DNA from: Kappaphycus alvarezii
Lineage: Eukaryota; Rhodophyta; Florideophyceae; Gigartinales; Solieriaceae
DNA: 64,000 bases
NCBI GenBank assembly: GCA_002205965.3
Contig: NADL03000512.1
Location: 2,327,139-2,391,138 of the forward strand
Direction of reading: 5' to 3'
Part shown: positions 32,937-45,647 of the stretch, piece after piece
How the letters are laid out: each line of letters opens with the position of its first letter
Numbering within the stretch: position 1 is the first letter of the stretch
Made by a program: the position numbers and the translations under genes
Notes under the pieces: model-generated
The model's database searches: none
Told to the model about the DNA's origin: nothing
The model's input: only the letters and a program-made list of their open reading frames with translations

Positions 32937-33785
32937 TCAGGACCGCAGTTCCCTCGCTGTAGACTTGTTGGATCTCCGGGGGTACGCGGCTGTGACGACC
33001 TCGTCTGGAGCCGTGGGCCTCCATATTTTGCACTTGGGAAGTGCCAAGTGTAGACCGAGGCGCTTTGCCTCGGGAGAGGACAGAATTGCGATAGCTTTCA
33101 ACAGAGAGGCATGTTTGGCCACTATGTAGCCGTCATCATGATACCACAGCTGTAGGAATATCTCTTGGACCTCTTTGTCGCCGTTCGACAACGTCAGCAT
33201 GTCTTGTATCCTCAAGGTTAGCCTATGGAGAACCATGTCGAAGAGCAAGCCGCTGAGCGGGTCGCCTTGCTGGACACCGGTCACACTACGTAGTGTGTCG
33301 AAACCCGTCCACAAATGTGCTGGATCGTTGTAACAATACATTACCCAGCGCAGCAGTTGTGGAAAATGCGTTTGAACCGCTTCGAGAAAAGCAGATCGAC
33401 TGCAAAGATTGAAAGCATTTTTAAGATCCACTGAAAGCAGCGCAAAATCTGATGACTTGCCAACTGTATTAACCATTCGTCGGACGGCGTGCACAATGGT
33501 ATCGGCCCCGGCCCTCGTCGCAATGCCAACTTGGATTGGTTGTAAGTAGCTCGCCGCCTTTGTAAAGGATTGCGACATGAGGCAGCTACTCACCAAACGT
33601 CTCGGTGTCTCGCCGACGGCGATGGGACGGGGCGTCATGTCCGCTTTAGCAAGCGGGGTAAGTGGTGCCCCCGCGATCCACGGAGCCAGAGCGGGTGGCG
33701 CTTTTCCGGCTGCTAGGACATTGACGAGTTCAGTAAGCGAATGCAGCATTCCTCCACGAGAAGAGGAAGACGGAGCGCGTAGCAA
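32937..33785 (-). pseudogene. LINE-B reverse transcriptase
   Basis: An open 282-residue frame with ordered RT motifs: PLAKADMTPRPIAVGETPRR (finger region), SVDLKNAFN (motif A with catalytic Asp), GVQQGDPLSGLLF (motif B), WYHDDG (motif C, both catalytic Asp present) and LGLHLALPKCK (motifs D/E). The enzyme would copy the element RNA at a nicked target site. The RT core looks intact, but the frame breaks at both ends, so no full protein is made. Confidence 0.85.
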
Positions 33786-34835
33786 CTCATCGAGGTGGGA
33801 GGGGCGAAGGCCGGAGCCGCCCGGAGCGGAGCCAGGTTTGAACGAGCGGACTGCACGAAGGACCTCTTCCGTGGTGATTTTGGTAGGCGGGGGGATGGAG
33901 GCAGGCGGAACGAACTTGGGCCCGTGGGCTACCGGGTTAACTGTGGGTGTTTTCCACGGAGTGCGTCAGATACGGCTTGTGTTTCCGGGAGGACGCCGAG
34001 TGAGTTTAGTGCTTGCGCCGCCTTTCCGTAAGCGCCCTCTCTGGCAAGGCTCAACGCAAGTCTGCTGTTCGTCTGCTTTTGTTCTGACTGTGACAGCTTT
34101 TTCGAGGCCCTGTAGGTGCACTGGGCAAGCGCTGCTTGCCAGAGGGTATCGTATTGTCCCGCGTTCCATAGTCTGATCCGTTCCCTGAATATTTCTGCAT
34201 TGGTGTGAGCGCTTGCGTCGTCATCGCCGTTTGGGAGTTTGCCAACCCGTTGTGTTACAGAGCATCACTGAAGGGAAGAGAAAGACTTTGCTTAGTGCGT
34301 CCGACGCGCCGTCCTGTCCCGCGTCACACGCATGTGCAGCTTCTTGTAGAGCTTTTGAGAGGAGTTCACTGAGGGCAAGCCGGAACCGTGTCGGGATGTG
34401 ACACATCACCGGTATGTGGGTTGTGAAAACCTGATCAGCCCTGGGCAACGGTTGCGTGTGGTTGCTTGATGGGTTTTGGATTTCTGCGGCAGGCCACTGA
34501 GGCGCGGGATTGTCTGGTGTAGGTCGAGGTGTAGGCCTGGTGTTCGTGGCAGTTGTCAGAGGTGCCTCAGGGCTGGAAATGTTCGGGGAAATGCGGTCTG
34601 CGGAAACCCTATTTGGTGCTGGCGGAGCTGGCTCGTCTGAAACAGGTACCGGGGAGGGTACTGTAGTTGGCACGAGGTTGCGGAGTTGTGTGTTGTCCAG
34701 TGGCGTGTACTGCTTTGGGGGAAAATGTTGGGTTATTTTAATGCATGGAAGATGTGGTCGGTTATATCCACGCGGCTAATGTGTTATGCGGGACAAGTCG
34801 TCGCTGATGGGTAACACTACAGTAAATGACCTTTC

Positions 34836-35370
34836 TTACAGAGCCGGCTCAATGCCGGCGAGCAGGCATGCCGCGTTGGACATGACGGCCGCAGCAGCGT
34901 GCCTTTGAGTAAGCACCGCTCTAACCATCCCATAGGTCTCCATCGCTCGAACGGCCACGTTCCGCGCGACATCGGTTAGCACCGCGTACGCGTCTGGGTG
35001 CCAGCCTCCGAGGGTCGATATTGGGATAGGCACAAGCCTCCTCTAGTAGCAGTCGCGAGCAGTGGTTCATACCTTCTACGTTTGGCGGAGATGGCTGCGT
35101 TGAGGGAGGTGAGTGGGTTGAAAGTACGCGCTCTCCATTGGAGGGCGCAAGAGGATTGACGAACGTGACTTCAAAAAAGTCCGTTCCTCCGTTGCTACCA
35201 TTGCCTCTATATCCGGCCTTGTGCGTTGAAGCCCCTGTCGCCGCTCGATAGCCGGATGACGGGCTGCCTTCTGCAGGTCTTGGGCGAGGAGGACGACTTG
35301 ACGGTCGTGTCGTCGGGTGCGGTGCCCACCTGCTTTGGTGCCGTGTTGAGTCGCATAACGTATTAGCCTC
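34836..35370 (-). pseudogene. LINE-B 3' fragment
   Basis: Minus frames read AARHPAIERR, TRPDIEAM, then VPIPISTLGGWHPDAYAV, LTDVARNVAVRAMETYG and RHAAAAVMSNAACL. It abuts the upstream end of the fuller LINE-B copy and is followed by a GAA run, giving a head-to-tail stack. Confidence 0.8.
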
Positions 35371-35396
35371 GTAGAAGAAGAAGAAGAAGAAGAAGA
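35371..35396 (+). repeat. (GAA)n microsatellite
   Basis: About eight GAA units (TTC on the minus strand) at the boundary between the LINE-B fragment and the 3' end of LINE-A. Confidence 0.9.
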
Positions 35397-35439
35397 CTTT
35401 ACCAAGCAGAAAAGGGGGGGCTAGCGGCCCTCAAAAGGG

Positions 35440-37668
35440 GAAAAATCTATCCGAGCCAGGAACGGTCGAGTAATCGTCGGTTGATCGCGACAGAAGTTCG
35501 TTGTTGTACGAGCGAACTGATAATCGTGAACAAGCGATCGCGCTCGAAGGCAGGGCTACTGCCTTTACGTAGTGCGATGTACTTAGCAATTCTAGACAGA
35601 CCTCGTTCGGCACTGGGACCGGCAGACCCGTATATATCGAAAGCCATCGGGTGGAAGTCGATACGTAGTTCGGCGCAGAGGTGGCCATAGCGGAGAGATT
35701 TCCCGCGCTCAGATGCAGTAAGGGCAGCGAGGGGCGTGTGAATCCGCTGTTGGGCGTATGGAGCGGAGTGGGGGCTTATGACAGTGACGTCGTAGCCCGC
35801 GGGACGGGAGAGAACTGCGGACAGGGCGAATCCCAATTGATAAGCGTGATACCTCGGAAATGAGGCGGTCGCGAACACAATTGTGGCGCCGAATGGAGCC
35901 GTCGCGCAGGGACAGACAGAGACATGGTGTCCGTATGGATCCAGGGTGGGGACAGTGCGGAAGTGAGCGGCGGCGCAATAGGTGCAGGTTGTGTGCCAGA
36001 GAAGATGGGGACACCAAGACGGAGGCAAACCATTGTTCGCCATACTTCAGGAGCGGCCCGGGTACCGAGATTGCTCTGCAGGAGGTTGTGAAAGGGACGG
36101 GAGGCGTGGGAAGAAGCGACGGAAGCTAGGCGGCGGAGTAGCCGGGAGCCTTCGGAGGAGGAGAGGTCGACGGAAGAGAGAAGTTTGGCGCGAAGCGCCT
36201 TTGTGATCTCAGCAGTAGCAGTTGTCTGGAAGTCAGACAGGCCGGGGAAAGAAGAGGCGCCGAGGCCAGCAAGGACGGCGGAGGGGAGAAACTGTCGGGG
36301 AGGCTGTATTTGGCCCGGATAGAGGCGAGAGGCGTTGAGATCAAGGGCGAGACGTCGAAGCAATCACCGAGAAGGAGGCGAAGAAGTGGGTAGCAGGAGA
36401 ACAGAGCCAGCGTAGCATGCCTCTGCGATAGTTTCTGTTAGGGGAAGTCCGAGCCCTCCATACGTAGTGGAAGCTGGGCGGTGAGCCAGGCACTGTCTGG
36501 AAGACGACGGTGCATGTCTTCGAACACCCTTCGCATTCCAGAGTCAAAGGTTTGAGCTCCGGAAAGAGTGAGATGCGGCGGTGTGCAGCGAAGAACATAG
36601 ATCAGGCGGCAGGAACTGGCACAGTGTCACAGTAGTTGGTAGCCCAGTTGAGGGTCATTCAATCCGGAGATGCGCGACCAAACCTCGGAAATGGCATGTA
36701 CGCGGGAGGCAAGAAAAGACTGGCAGCTTTGAGGGGTGCCGATTGGGGATCCGAGGACTGTCACGAAATTGTCGGAACGTATCGTGCAGGGTATGGAACA
36801 CCGAAGGGACGCGGGGAGGGGATCCGGGCCAGGACGCCATAGCGTTGTTTTCGCGAGGTTGATAGAGAACCCGAGTGGCTTTCCACGGTCTGAGATGAAG
36901 CGGAGAACCTCAGAAGCGAGGTTGACAGGGACGATGACGGTACCGTCGTCGGCGAACCAAGCGTTTAGGCGTATGGCGGGAAAGCGTGATGAGAGCTGGG
37001 TGATCAATGGATGGATGCCAAGGGCAAACAGGATGCTTCCGAGCGGATCTCCCTAGTGGGTGCCTGTGCGACTGTGCAGGATGTGTGAACCGAACATGAG
37101 CGTGGAATCACCTCCATACAAGTAGTGCACAAACCGGCGAGGTCGGGGATATGCTTGGCCGTCTCGAGCAGAATGTTGTTGTGCTCGATTTTGTTGAACG
37201 CGTTTGACGCGTCAATTTGAAGGAGAGCGAAGCTGGCGCTGTCAGGGCGGGTGGAGAAAAGCCGTGTCGCATCAATGATGGCTTCGGTTCCATGGCGGAC
37301 TCCGACGGCGAGGAAGTGAGGAAGGAAATAAGAGACGACGGTGGGTTGTGTAGACAAGCGCCGAACGACGAGGCGGCAAATGAAGCGTCGAAGAACCGTA
37401 CCCATGGTGATGGGACGGAGACTGTCGCCGCGGGCCTTTGGGATGCCGAGTAGTTTAGCCCCGGCGAAGAGATGACGGAGCTCAGTTGGGAGTCGGCCGT
37501 CCACAGCAGAGTTCAATTGTGAGCTGAGACAGGGCGAAGCGATCTGCGGTATCACCGCCTGGTGCATGGGAGGGATTTGAAGACGGATGGGCGGAGGCCG
37601 TCAGGGCCCGGAGAGCTGTGGTGTGGTAGGAAGGCGAGCTGAAGTCGAACCCCGGCCTCCGTGAAGAC
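35440..37668 (-). mobile_element. LINE-A, 5'-truncated non-LTR retrotransposon
   Basis: RT motifs occur on the minus strand in 37567-36627: KARGDSLRPITMGTVLRR, LLQIDASNAFNKIEHNN (motif A), GDPLGSILFALGIHPL (motif B) and AWFADDG (motif C). A knuckle (PCTYC ... GHHVSVC at about 35.95 kb) and the endonuclease-like tail (YDVTVISP, SERGKSLRYGH, FDIYGSAG) follow to about 35.45 kb. Lesions: a TAG directly before GDPLG (about 37054), a frame change near 37140 and others downstream. At the 5' side the protein starts at SPGPDGLRPS and is cut at 37668 by a family C LTR. Confidence 0.85.
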
Positions 37669-38385
37669 TGATAGGGGTAAATCGTCGAGAGAATAGATAC
37701 TAAAAACCAATTACCCAGGAAGGAGGTGTTGCAAGCGACAAACGTGCTCCCGTGGTATATTTGAACGAACAAAAAGGAGTGGATAGGGAAGACAGTTGAA
37801 TGGGCTACAAGCAAGTATGGAAGGAGCTGGGTCTGCCACCTGTGCTTAGTGACTAGCGTAAAATAAATTCTTCTTGCGTCTGAAGTTGACTCTCAACTTC
37901 CTAGCTATTTGGGACTGGGCTTGAACTTGTCTGCCAACTTGCTTCACCTCCACTAAAGGAAGCAGTTTACTCGGCTTATATAGACTTTTGGCTACCCCAA
38001 AAGTCTCAAGCAAACATACTAATAACCATAAAATGCATTCACGGGAACCGTGTGAACCAGAGAGACTATTAGAAGATATTTCCTCAACTTAAATATCTAG
38101 GTGCCATACCCATGCCAGCCACCCATCGGCCAGGGTGGGAATTGATGTGGCCATTATATAGACCTTTCAGAGTCACTCGTAATATCACCCACAACCTGGA
38201 ACTGTACTGACATCTACTATGACAGCGTGTCCTGAAATAAAAAAATCAACCGATTAATTTGCCACACTCACCCAAATTAAAAATATCTTGCAAATTCAAA
38301 AACTATAAAAATATCTTCCCAATTCCGATACTGTATACAATTATGGTCCTCATCTAGATTTCTTTCGTGTGCGAATTTGCGCACA
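37669..38385 (-). repeat. Gypsy-type LTR, family C (solo)
   Basis: 717 bp, minus orientation; it begins with TGTGCGCAAATTCGCACA at 38385 and ends CTATCA at 37669. It is close to 28488-29206. No internal region lies beside it, so it is a solo LTR. The 5-bp flanks (AAGAC, TCACC) do not match, which suggests recombination with another copy or a deletion. Confidence 0.8.
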
Positions 38386-38746
38386 TCACCTACACCGGGG
38401 GATAGCCGAACTGGACCTTTCAAAAATTAAATTAGTACATAAGACTGCTAACCTTTCCATTATTTGCAGTAAACCAACCCAATTTGTTCTCCACGTTGGT
38501 GAGCTGGCAACCTTCCGCTCGGAACTTCGCCAAATGGGTTGCGACTGGCATTGCCGTACGGGCAGCCGTTCCGATTGCTGGTGTGCAGCGAACATTGTTC
38601 GCTCATTACGCGGCGAGACTCGTCTAGAATAATGCTAGTTGTTTGTTGGAAGGAGTTTTGAGCGACACTTAGGCCAATACTTAAAATTGTGTATACAGTG
38701 TATTCCAGAGAACATTCGTTCTGAGGTATGTACAATATGTAGTTAC
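38386..38746. other. No gene; LINE-B edge sequence
   Basis: The first 45 bases are the reverse complement of the DNA at the LINE-B 3' boundary (compare the CTATCCCCGGTGTATG region at 51070). The rest has no recognisable feature. Confidence 0.4.
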
Positions 38747-40230
38747 TGGTACGGGTAAATCATCGCGAAGAGAGATACTCAGAACCAACTACCCCAAGTA
38801 GTAGGTGTTGCAAACGACAAAAATTCTACCGTGGTATAGTTGAGCGAACAAAATGGAGTTTATATGGAAGAGCTTTGAGAGAGCTACAAGCAAGCATGAA
38901 AGGAGCAGGGTGTACCGCTGATGCTCTGCGACTAGTGTAGCAAAAATGTTTCTTGGGTTTGGAGTTAACTCTGATCTTCCTACTACTCGGGACTTGACTT
39001 GAAGTTGTCTGCCAACTTGCTTGACCCTCCATGTGGAGGCCGTTTTTTCAGCTTATATAGGCTTTTGGCTACTGCTAAAGTCCGAAAAAAAACTACAAAA
39101 AGTACCAGGAAATGCATAAAAACAATTTGTATTGACGATAAACTCTTAAACCAAAGATACTTAAGAAACTAACAATCAATGAGATCCTCTTATTTCCCAT
39201 TCTCTAAATCAGATCCAAACCACCCCTCCAAAATATCCATGCTTCCCAAACAGTCCCCAAAAATATCTGCGAACGGCTCATAGCTCTTTGTTTCCTCTTG
39301 GGACATATGTAAACTACTAAATATATCTCCATTCGGTTCCAGCGTCGGCCCCACCTGTTCCATTCTCTCAGTCCAGGGCCCGCCACTCACACACCTTCCG
39401 TGTCCCCTTTTCCCTCATCCACCTCGTTCTTGTCTTCGTCCTCATCCACCTCGTCCTAGTTCTCATCATCTTCGTCTTCCTCGTCTTCCGCCTCTTCTTC
39501 CTCTCATCATCTTCCTTTTCTTCATCCTCTCCGTTATTAACTTCATAGGCCAATTCAGGGGCTACCCACTCCTCAAAGATCTCCCGGCTCCCTCCTCGAT
39601 GTCCACTCCCACCCTTCACCTACCTCCTCCGCTCATCCTCATTAAAAAGGCGACGTACGAATTCGATCACTTTTTTGGCTTGCCGGCGCAGGTAGACATC
39701 ACGGTCAGTAGGTCGGAAGGGAGTAGGGCAATAGATTTTAGAGGGCGGGGATGGCGATTTTTGGAAATGAATTTCTATGGGCATGGATGGTTCATTTTGG
39801 TAGTCTTTGGGGAATTGGAGGCATTGGAGGGTGTTCTAGGTGTGTTGGGTGTGTTGGGGGAGAGTGGTGATGAGTATAATGATCGGGGACGTTTGGAACT
39901 TGGAATAAAGCGGTTTAAATAAGCTCCCAGGGCAGGTTCTATAATAGGGAATAGATAAAAATAAATAAAATAAAATAAACCGCAAGGGATTTTGTAGTAT
40001 TGCATTTGTGCCCTTTTTATCAAAAAAGAGAGTTTGGAGGAAAGAGAAGCAAAAAGGGGAAACGAACTTGATTTGGGATCGATTCAGAGGGGGAGACAAA
40101 GTATAAAAATATGCAGATAAAATGGAAGGAAATTTGGATGGGATCGCAGTAATGATAAGCGCGGCTCAGGGAGAACGAGAAAGGACCGGAACTATAAGCA
40201 ATTTTAGAAAAAGGGAGGTAGTACAGTAAA
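38747..40230 (-). repeat. Gypsy LTR, family A (solo, diverged)
   Basis: On the minus strand this follows the 51.57-kb LTR from its start (TTTATCTGCATATTTTTATAC near 40110) through the U3 frame, the promoter and the hairpin region to GATTTACCC-like sequence at 38747. The end points are approximate. It is much more diverged than the two tandem-array LTRs. No gypsy internal DNA adjoins it. Confidence 0.75.
39190..39780 (-). pseudogene. Relic of the LTR-encoded protein
   Basis: Minus frames in order: DVYLRRQAKK-VIEFVRRLFNEDE (39700-39630), IFEEWVAPELAYE (about 39590-39550), an acidic/basic run, then EPNGDIFSSLHMS and DSMDILE-like GSMDILEGWFGSDLENGK ending with TAA at 39190. The C-terminal 66 residues remain open and match the 52.6-kb copy closely, including the stop. 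A frame change lies in the acidic run. Retention of the protein sequence in such a diverged LTR argues that the frame mattered to the element. Confidence 0.7.
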
Positions 40231-41194
40231 CTAAAAGTATATAGATGACGGCCACAAAAAATCCGTTCCTATCATCACGCGCCTAACAGTTACCCTACTT
40301 ACAGCAGTTCTAGTCTGCGGTTGCTTTTAGCAGGAAATTAAAATATACAAACCCATTCAAGTAAACCCATTTTGACCCAATTTAACCTAGAGACCAACTA
40401 TCCTCGTTCTCCAGATTCTCCTCTCCCATCACTCAACCCAACAACTTCAGATCTTCTGATTATTGCGGCTTTCGGCGACAGCACCGTGCGACATGTTGTC
40501 GGGTGCGGGGGCGGCCACTTCCGCCTGTCTGGCGAGTTTCTTGTACAGATCACCACGCCGCGAACGGTGTGCTCTCGCCGTCCCGATCTCATCGATACCC
40601 GTGTCCACAATGCCGCCACCTGCCGCCCTCAGAGCATGTTGGACAAACTGAGAATGGCGCGCAGTATGGATGAAGTTGCTTTTTAATTGTATTCGTCAAA
40701 GTTTACCGTCCCAAAAAAAACAGGTACATAATCCTTTGGTACCTAGAAGCCCGCGCCCGTCATTTAGTGACGAAAGCTCCATTGTTCCATTTTGGAAGCC
40801 GCCGAATTTCAAAAAAGACCCGAACGCGTCTACAGGTAGACGTCACGGGGCGAGAGTGGAGTTATTACGGCCGCTGAGACGGACATTGACCTTCCTTTGA
40901 TGGAACCATACCCAACCGAGCGATTGTGGGTGCCTGCTTGTTACACGGACTAGTAGTAAGTTCAACCCTTTCGACTTTGCGCTCAACCTCCTTTGTCAGG
41001 AAAACTGAGAAAACCACCCAATTTACGTTTGTGAAAAACGGGGGTGTGTTTATTGACATGTCTGGAATGGCTGGAACCCATTTGGAGTTACAAATGCATG
41101 TCATATTAAACAACTATACTGATGGTTGAAGACAATGTAGAAACCATTGCTTTCGAATTCTAGAACCAGAAGCAGTCTACCAGAAACGCGATGC
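40231..41194. other. No supported gene
   Basis: An open frame of 104 codons (40372-40686) begins with a non-ATG-like context and has no recognisable domain; I do not call it. No repeat match in the window was found. Confidence 0.4.
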
Positions 41195-41269
41195 GTTACC
41201 TGTGGTGTTCTTTTGAATCTCTCTGGTTAATCCAATTTTTATTACAAATGCTATAATTGGAGACAAGGA

Positions 41270-42387
41270 GTTTAAGGATGCATAAATTTAAAAACTATCT
41301 TGAAGAGAAAGGAATTTATAATTGTCCTATGTAGTCTTTTATTATGAAATTTTCGATGGAAAAGAAAACCGATTCGATGATTAAGTTTAAAAAGTTTACG
41401 ATCTTTTTGCAAGTGCCACCATTTCTGTTGCTCGAATATTTCGAAAATCGAATGCTGTGCATTGAAGTGATATTGTCCAAATATACGCGCTTGAAACAGA
41501 TCATAAAACAAAAAATCGATATTTTGAGTCCTCAAACGCTGCTTAAAAAATTGATTAATGATCATAATGTCCCCTCGCGAAAAGTAAATTAGAACTTATC
41601 CTGATATCAACTTACGTGAACAATGTACCAGTTATAGCAATAGCTGGTGATGTGGCGAAACTCTTTACTAACAAGGAAAATTTGAAAAAGAGAAAAATGA
41701 TCATCTCCTCAGCCCAAATTAAATTTCGACAATATATTTTTTACCGCCGCAGTATCGTGATCTATTGGAAAGGTTACATTTGCATCAACCAGGTGGATAC
41801 GCTTTCTAGTTTCTTCAAATTATATTTCGTACCAAACCCGAAAATTAATAGATTTGGTTTTTAAGATAAAATTTCAAGCCAGGCACTAAAATGAAATAAA
41901 TTCTGATCAAAGTTACTTCAGACAATAAATGGTTACTATATTGAAGCTTGTGATATTTCGAAGAGCAAAAGAATTGAGACTGCAAAAGAAAGAAACTTAT
42001 CATCTCTCTAGAAGTATCTTTAAGTTTCAAATTTATTTATAGCCTAAATGTGTAGGGCAAATTCCTTTGGATGCTAATGAAGTTTTCGATTATGAAATTG
42101 AGTCTTATTTGGAACAGAGATGAAACCCGTAGTCCAGAACGCCGTAGGTCTACCATTGAACTTTTCTGATTTAATGTAATTTTGCTTCGTCAACCATCTA
42201 AACTTTCGTCACGTATTGTCCCAGATACATAGTTTATTCAGAAAAAGATCTGTTCGATATTTTTTCGTCGATGAAAGTCTTTGAAATTCTACGTGACTCT
42301 AATGAATTATCCAGTTTCTTCTTGTCCAAGATTACGAGTTTAGATGATGAGAAACTATTTTGCTTCTTTAACCTGCTTGGAATATAA
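41270..42387 (+). pseudogene. Unrecognised gene-like unit, copy 2
   Basis: Plus-strand coding pieces in order: KNYLEEKGIYNCP (near 41290), FTIFLQVPPFLLLEYF then NRMLCIEVILSK (41395-41500), PVIAIAGDVAKLFTNKENL (41630 on) then YRRSIVIYWKGYICINQVD, and a terminal 61-codon stretch 42202-42387 containing EKDLFDIFSSMKVFEILRD and ending NLLGI-TAA. Copy 1 shows the same pieces with other lesions, and the terminal stretch has the same length in both. The protein looks hydrophobic and helical. I do not recognise the family. Intron-containing gene or decayed transposon gene are both possible. Confidence 0.45.
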
Positions 42388-44155
42388 ATAAAAAAATAGA
42401 AAAGTCAAAAACTCATTCAGAATCGTTATTCTCCAAATTTGATATGATTTCTTTCATCAATTGCGACCTGCATTTGCCAAGGTAAGATGCAGTCGTATTA
42501 AAGTTTATGCCAGACAAGTTTAGAAAGGCTAGTGTGAGTAATAGGGCTACAGTCTTGTAAAACAGTATAGACCGGTGATGAGAACAGTGACAAACACAAG
42601 ACGATATAGAGTTGACATCGTATAAAGAACGAGCTGGATTGACTCTTCGGTGGGGAAATGAGCGTAACTGGTCTTATCAAGACTGCAAATGGATTAAATA
42701 GGTGCTCCTACGAACTATCTGAAAGCGACTAGATAACGTGGTCAAGCTGAGATATCAAGTCAAGTTAGTAAGCACGAGCCAGTAAATGGTACAGAGATCG
42801 AAAGACGTGAGACCGTCAGAAGAGACGGCCTGTCTACCTAAGAATTTGGTTTTTTTCATACAATTAAATATATCTACTAGATAAGAATCATTGCAACCCA
42901 TTCAGATATAGCCAGAAAATTAAAAAGAGAGTAAAATGAAGCTAAATATAACTGAAAGCTAGTGTCATTAAGGATCCATGACAAGTTGTTCCGACGGGCC
43001 ATTTTGCAACCTTTATACTGCACTAAAGGTTTCTAGAGCGGCTGGAGTATCAGGAAAGGGTCTCAGGCCGTGAGATTTAGAAAAATAACTCATTGTATCG
43101 CAGATTTAGATATGTTCTAAGTTATTGCTGGATGTTGGAAGGCACAAAAAAGATTACAGAATATAATTATGTATTAGTAAGGTCGCTTCGCACTACGGTG
43201 CTATCTTTGTTTACAATCTGGATCACAGCAACGGGATGAGCACCTGATGTCTCCTCGGCCATTTCTACGAAACAATTATGTTCGATTTTTTGGCTGGTTT
43301 ATGTATCTATTTCAATGGTAATGGTAACTAGAAAATGAATTCCGACTACAATTTCTCTGCTCTTGTCATAAATTCATAGTTTTATGTATCTTAATTATTT
43401 TTATTTTAGTAAAAATGACCATTTCAATTTAAGTCGTCAAGCTGATTGAAATATTCCTAAGATTGTACCTCAGTATGTGCAGGCAAAAAATCACTCAAAA
43501 ACTTACAAAATATAAAAAGAACGCAATAAGACATAGTTTTAAGTCTTTCAATTTCAATATGTTTAAAGTTACATAGGTTGATGAATGTAATATTAATACT
43601 TCCGGGGTTTAAATTTTAAATGTAATAGAAAATATTAGATTTCAAAAAATTAGTTTTTGCTCCGGTATATGCGTCTAATCATGTCCATTACAGCGAAATT
43701 GTCTAATGGATTGTTTCAAGATCCATCTATACACCCTCCACTCCTAAAACAATTTCAAACTTTTCGCTTCACTGGCATTTCTGAACGCCCAGAAAACTCT
43801 GACAATTCTAAATAATCGATTATTCTGCTTTTTGATTTAGAAAATAGATAGAATCTACCAATGCGAAACTTGGTTGTATTGCTGGGCTCCTTATTAGTTC
43901 TCTAAATGTTCATTTCATTTTTCGTGATATAGGTTGGAATTCATAATTAGTAAATCATTCTGCGAAACGCATTGCTATCAGCGGAACATTGGAGACTGAG
44001 AAGGCGTCAACAGAAGGAAAACATATTTCGGGAGCATAAACAGAATTATTTGTCTATTTTCATTCCTTTTTTTTGCTGCTACTTCAAAGAACTTAACTGG
44101 CTCTCTATTCATTCAGGGAAATGATTTTTTTCTTCAATTTTTGAAAAGTGTGGTT
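42388..44155. other. AT-rich duplicated tract without gene
   Basis: Matches 22821-24597. No motif found. Confidence 0.5.
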
Positions 44156-44159
44156 CGGA

Positions 44160-45075
44160 TATCCCCCGATGTATGCTAGACATGCTCAGGATAATGGGTA
44201 ATGTGAGTCATGTGTCTAAATGTCTGGCTCGAAGCCTGTCACCAGGCGTGATGCATTGGACATCACCGCTGCTGCCGTATGCCTCTGCGTTAAAACCGCT
44301 CGAACCGCCCCGTATGTATTCATTGCCTTAACAGCCACGTTCCGCGCCACGTCGGTTAGCACTGCGTAGGCGTCTGGGTTCCAGACCCCGAGGATGGATA
44401 CAGAGATGGGCATGAGTCTGCTGCGTGCGGAGGTCGCGATAAAAGATTCATATCTTCTATTCTTTGCAGCCCTTGCCTCGTTGAGGAGTGTGAGCGGGTT
44501 GAAGGTGCTCGCTCTCCTGTTGGATGGCGCGAGTGGGTTGACAATAGTGAGATCGAAGAAATCCATGCCTTCAGTGCATCCCATTGCCCTGATGTCTGAC
44601 CTTGTACGATGAAGGCCATCCCTGGGCTCAGTCGCGGTGACTAGCAGCTTTCTGCAGGTCCTGGGCAAGCAAGGGAACTTGGTGGTCATGTCTTCGAATT
44701 CCGTGCCTCCGTAAACACAGTGCAGGAGATGATCCCGGAGCGGCCAAGTATTTCCGGAGAATTTCTCCTCGGGCACAGTGTGTCTGGAGCGCAAAATGGA
44801 AATTGGGAGTAGAATTGAAGCCATGTCTAAAATTCGCGGGCGTCGATACTAGTCTTACAACCCGGGCGCAGGGGACAGTACACCTTTTCTTTCGCCCCTG
44901 ATAGCGCCATCGAAGCGCGAAAATACTGCCTCCTTGCGTCTCCGAGAGGTATACAGTCTTGCACAGCCTCGTGGACTGCTTCCGTGAGTGTCTTTTGTGT
45001 CTTGCTCAATTTATCAATCAGACCGGTTAACAATTTGTGTATATCATCAGCTGTGCTGAAGCTGCTATAGTGCAT
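44160..45075 (-). pseudogene. LINE-B 3' fragment, duplication copy 2
   Basis: The best preserved LINE-B C-terminus. Frame 45075-44827 holds KTLTEAVHEAVQD and FRASMALSGAKE. Frame 44824-44216 holds the endonuclease-like part, with RTRSDIRAMG, FFDLTIVNPLAPSN, ARAAKNRRYESFIATSA, AYAVLTDVARNVAVKAM and RHTAAAVMSNA. Asp in the D-x-T-V string and the RPD-like RSD are the likely catalytic region. The paralogous insert is at 24598-25503. Confidence 0.8.
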
Positions 45076-45647
45076 TTGGCCACAATTCGGCTGTGTTGAG
45101 GCAGGTTGAACGTGACTATTAGATTAATGCACCACAACACTTTTGGATGGATGCAATACTCGATTTATACCATGGAAAGGAATTTCTAAAAGTATGAGAG
45201 TCTTATTAGAAGTACCATACCTCATATACCTATCGAATCAGTATAACCAAGCCTGGATCTGGTTATCCGCTGGTCCCAACAGATTGGTTGGCTGTTATTC
45301 ACGTTAATGTTAGCGTGTTTGTTGCTATTTTCACTGTTTTAGCACTTTTGTACTCCGAACTTACCCTCTAGCCGCTACTTTCTGTGTTCCTTGCTCAGAT
45401 TGAGATCAGCTCGACATCAAAGTGACTCATCTCAGTAAGTAGGGACAATTTTACTCATTTTTGCAGGTATAAGTAGAGTACAAATTCAGCAAATGTTTTA
45501 ATCTCTACACCACGTTCCTGTGAAGATGCTAGATAGTGAAATAATACGTTTAAATTTCTTCCTGAAATTATGGTTTTTGTAATAATCTGGGAATAGTTTT
45601 TATCTACTTGATGATTTGTTGCCCCAATTTATTTATTGCAAAACTAA

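Larger units (their letters stand above)
31570..34800 (-). mobile_element. LINE-B, nearly full-length non-LTR retrotransposon
   Basis: The minus strand carries all parts of one large protein in broken frames. N-terminal Pro-rich region is at 34673-34221. A helical region with LAREGAYGKAAQAL and GKHP lies at 34.2-33.97 kb. RT is at 33785-32937. Zinc-knuckle and endonuclease-like C-terminus follow at 32790-31948 and down to about 31600. Other LINE-B copies in the window are 3' fragments only; this is the reference copy. I see no poly(A) tail or target duplication. At least three frameshifts prevent a single product. Confidence 0.85.

Noticed and set aside
37004..37567. Intact LINE-A RT gene
   Set aside because: A TAG precedes GDPLG and a frame change near 37140 separates motif A from motif B.
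40372..40686. 104-codon open frame as a gene
   Set aside because: No domain, no paralogue in the window and no promoter signal; the GC-rich composition makes a chance frame plausible.
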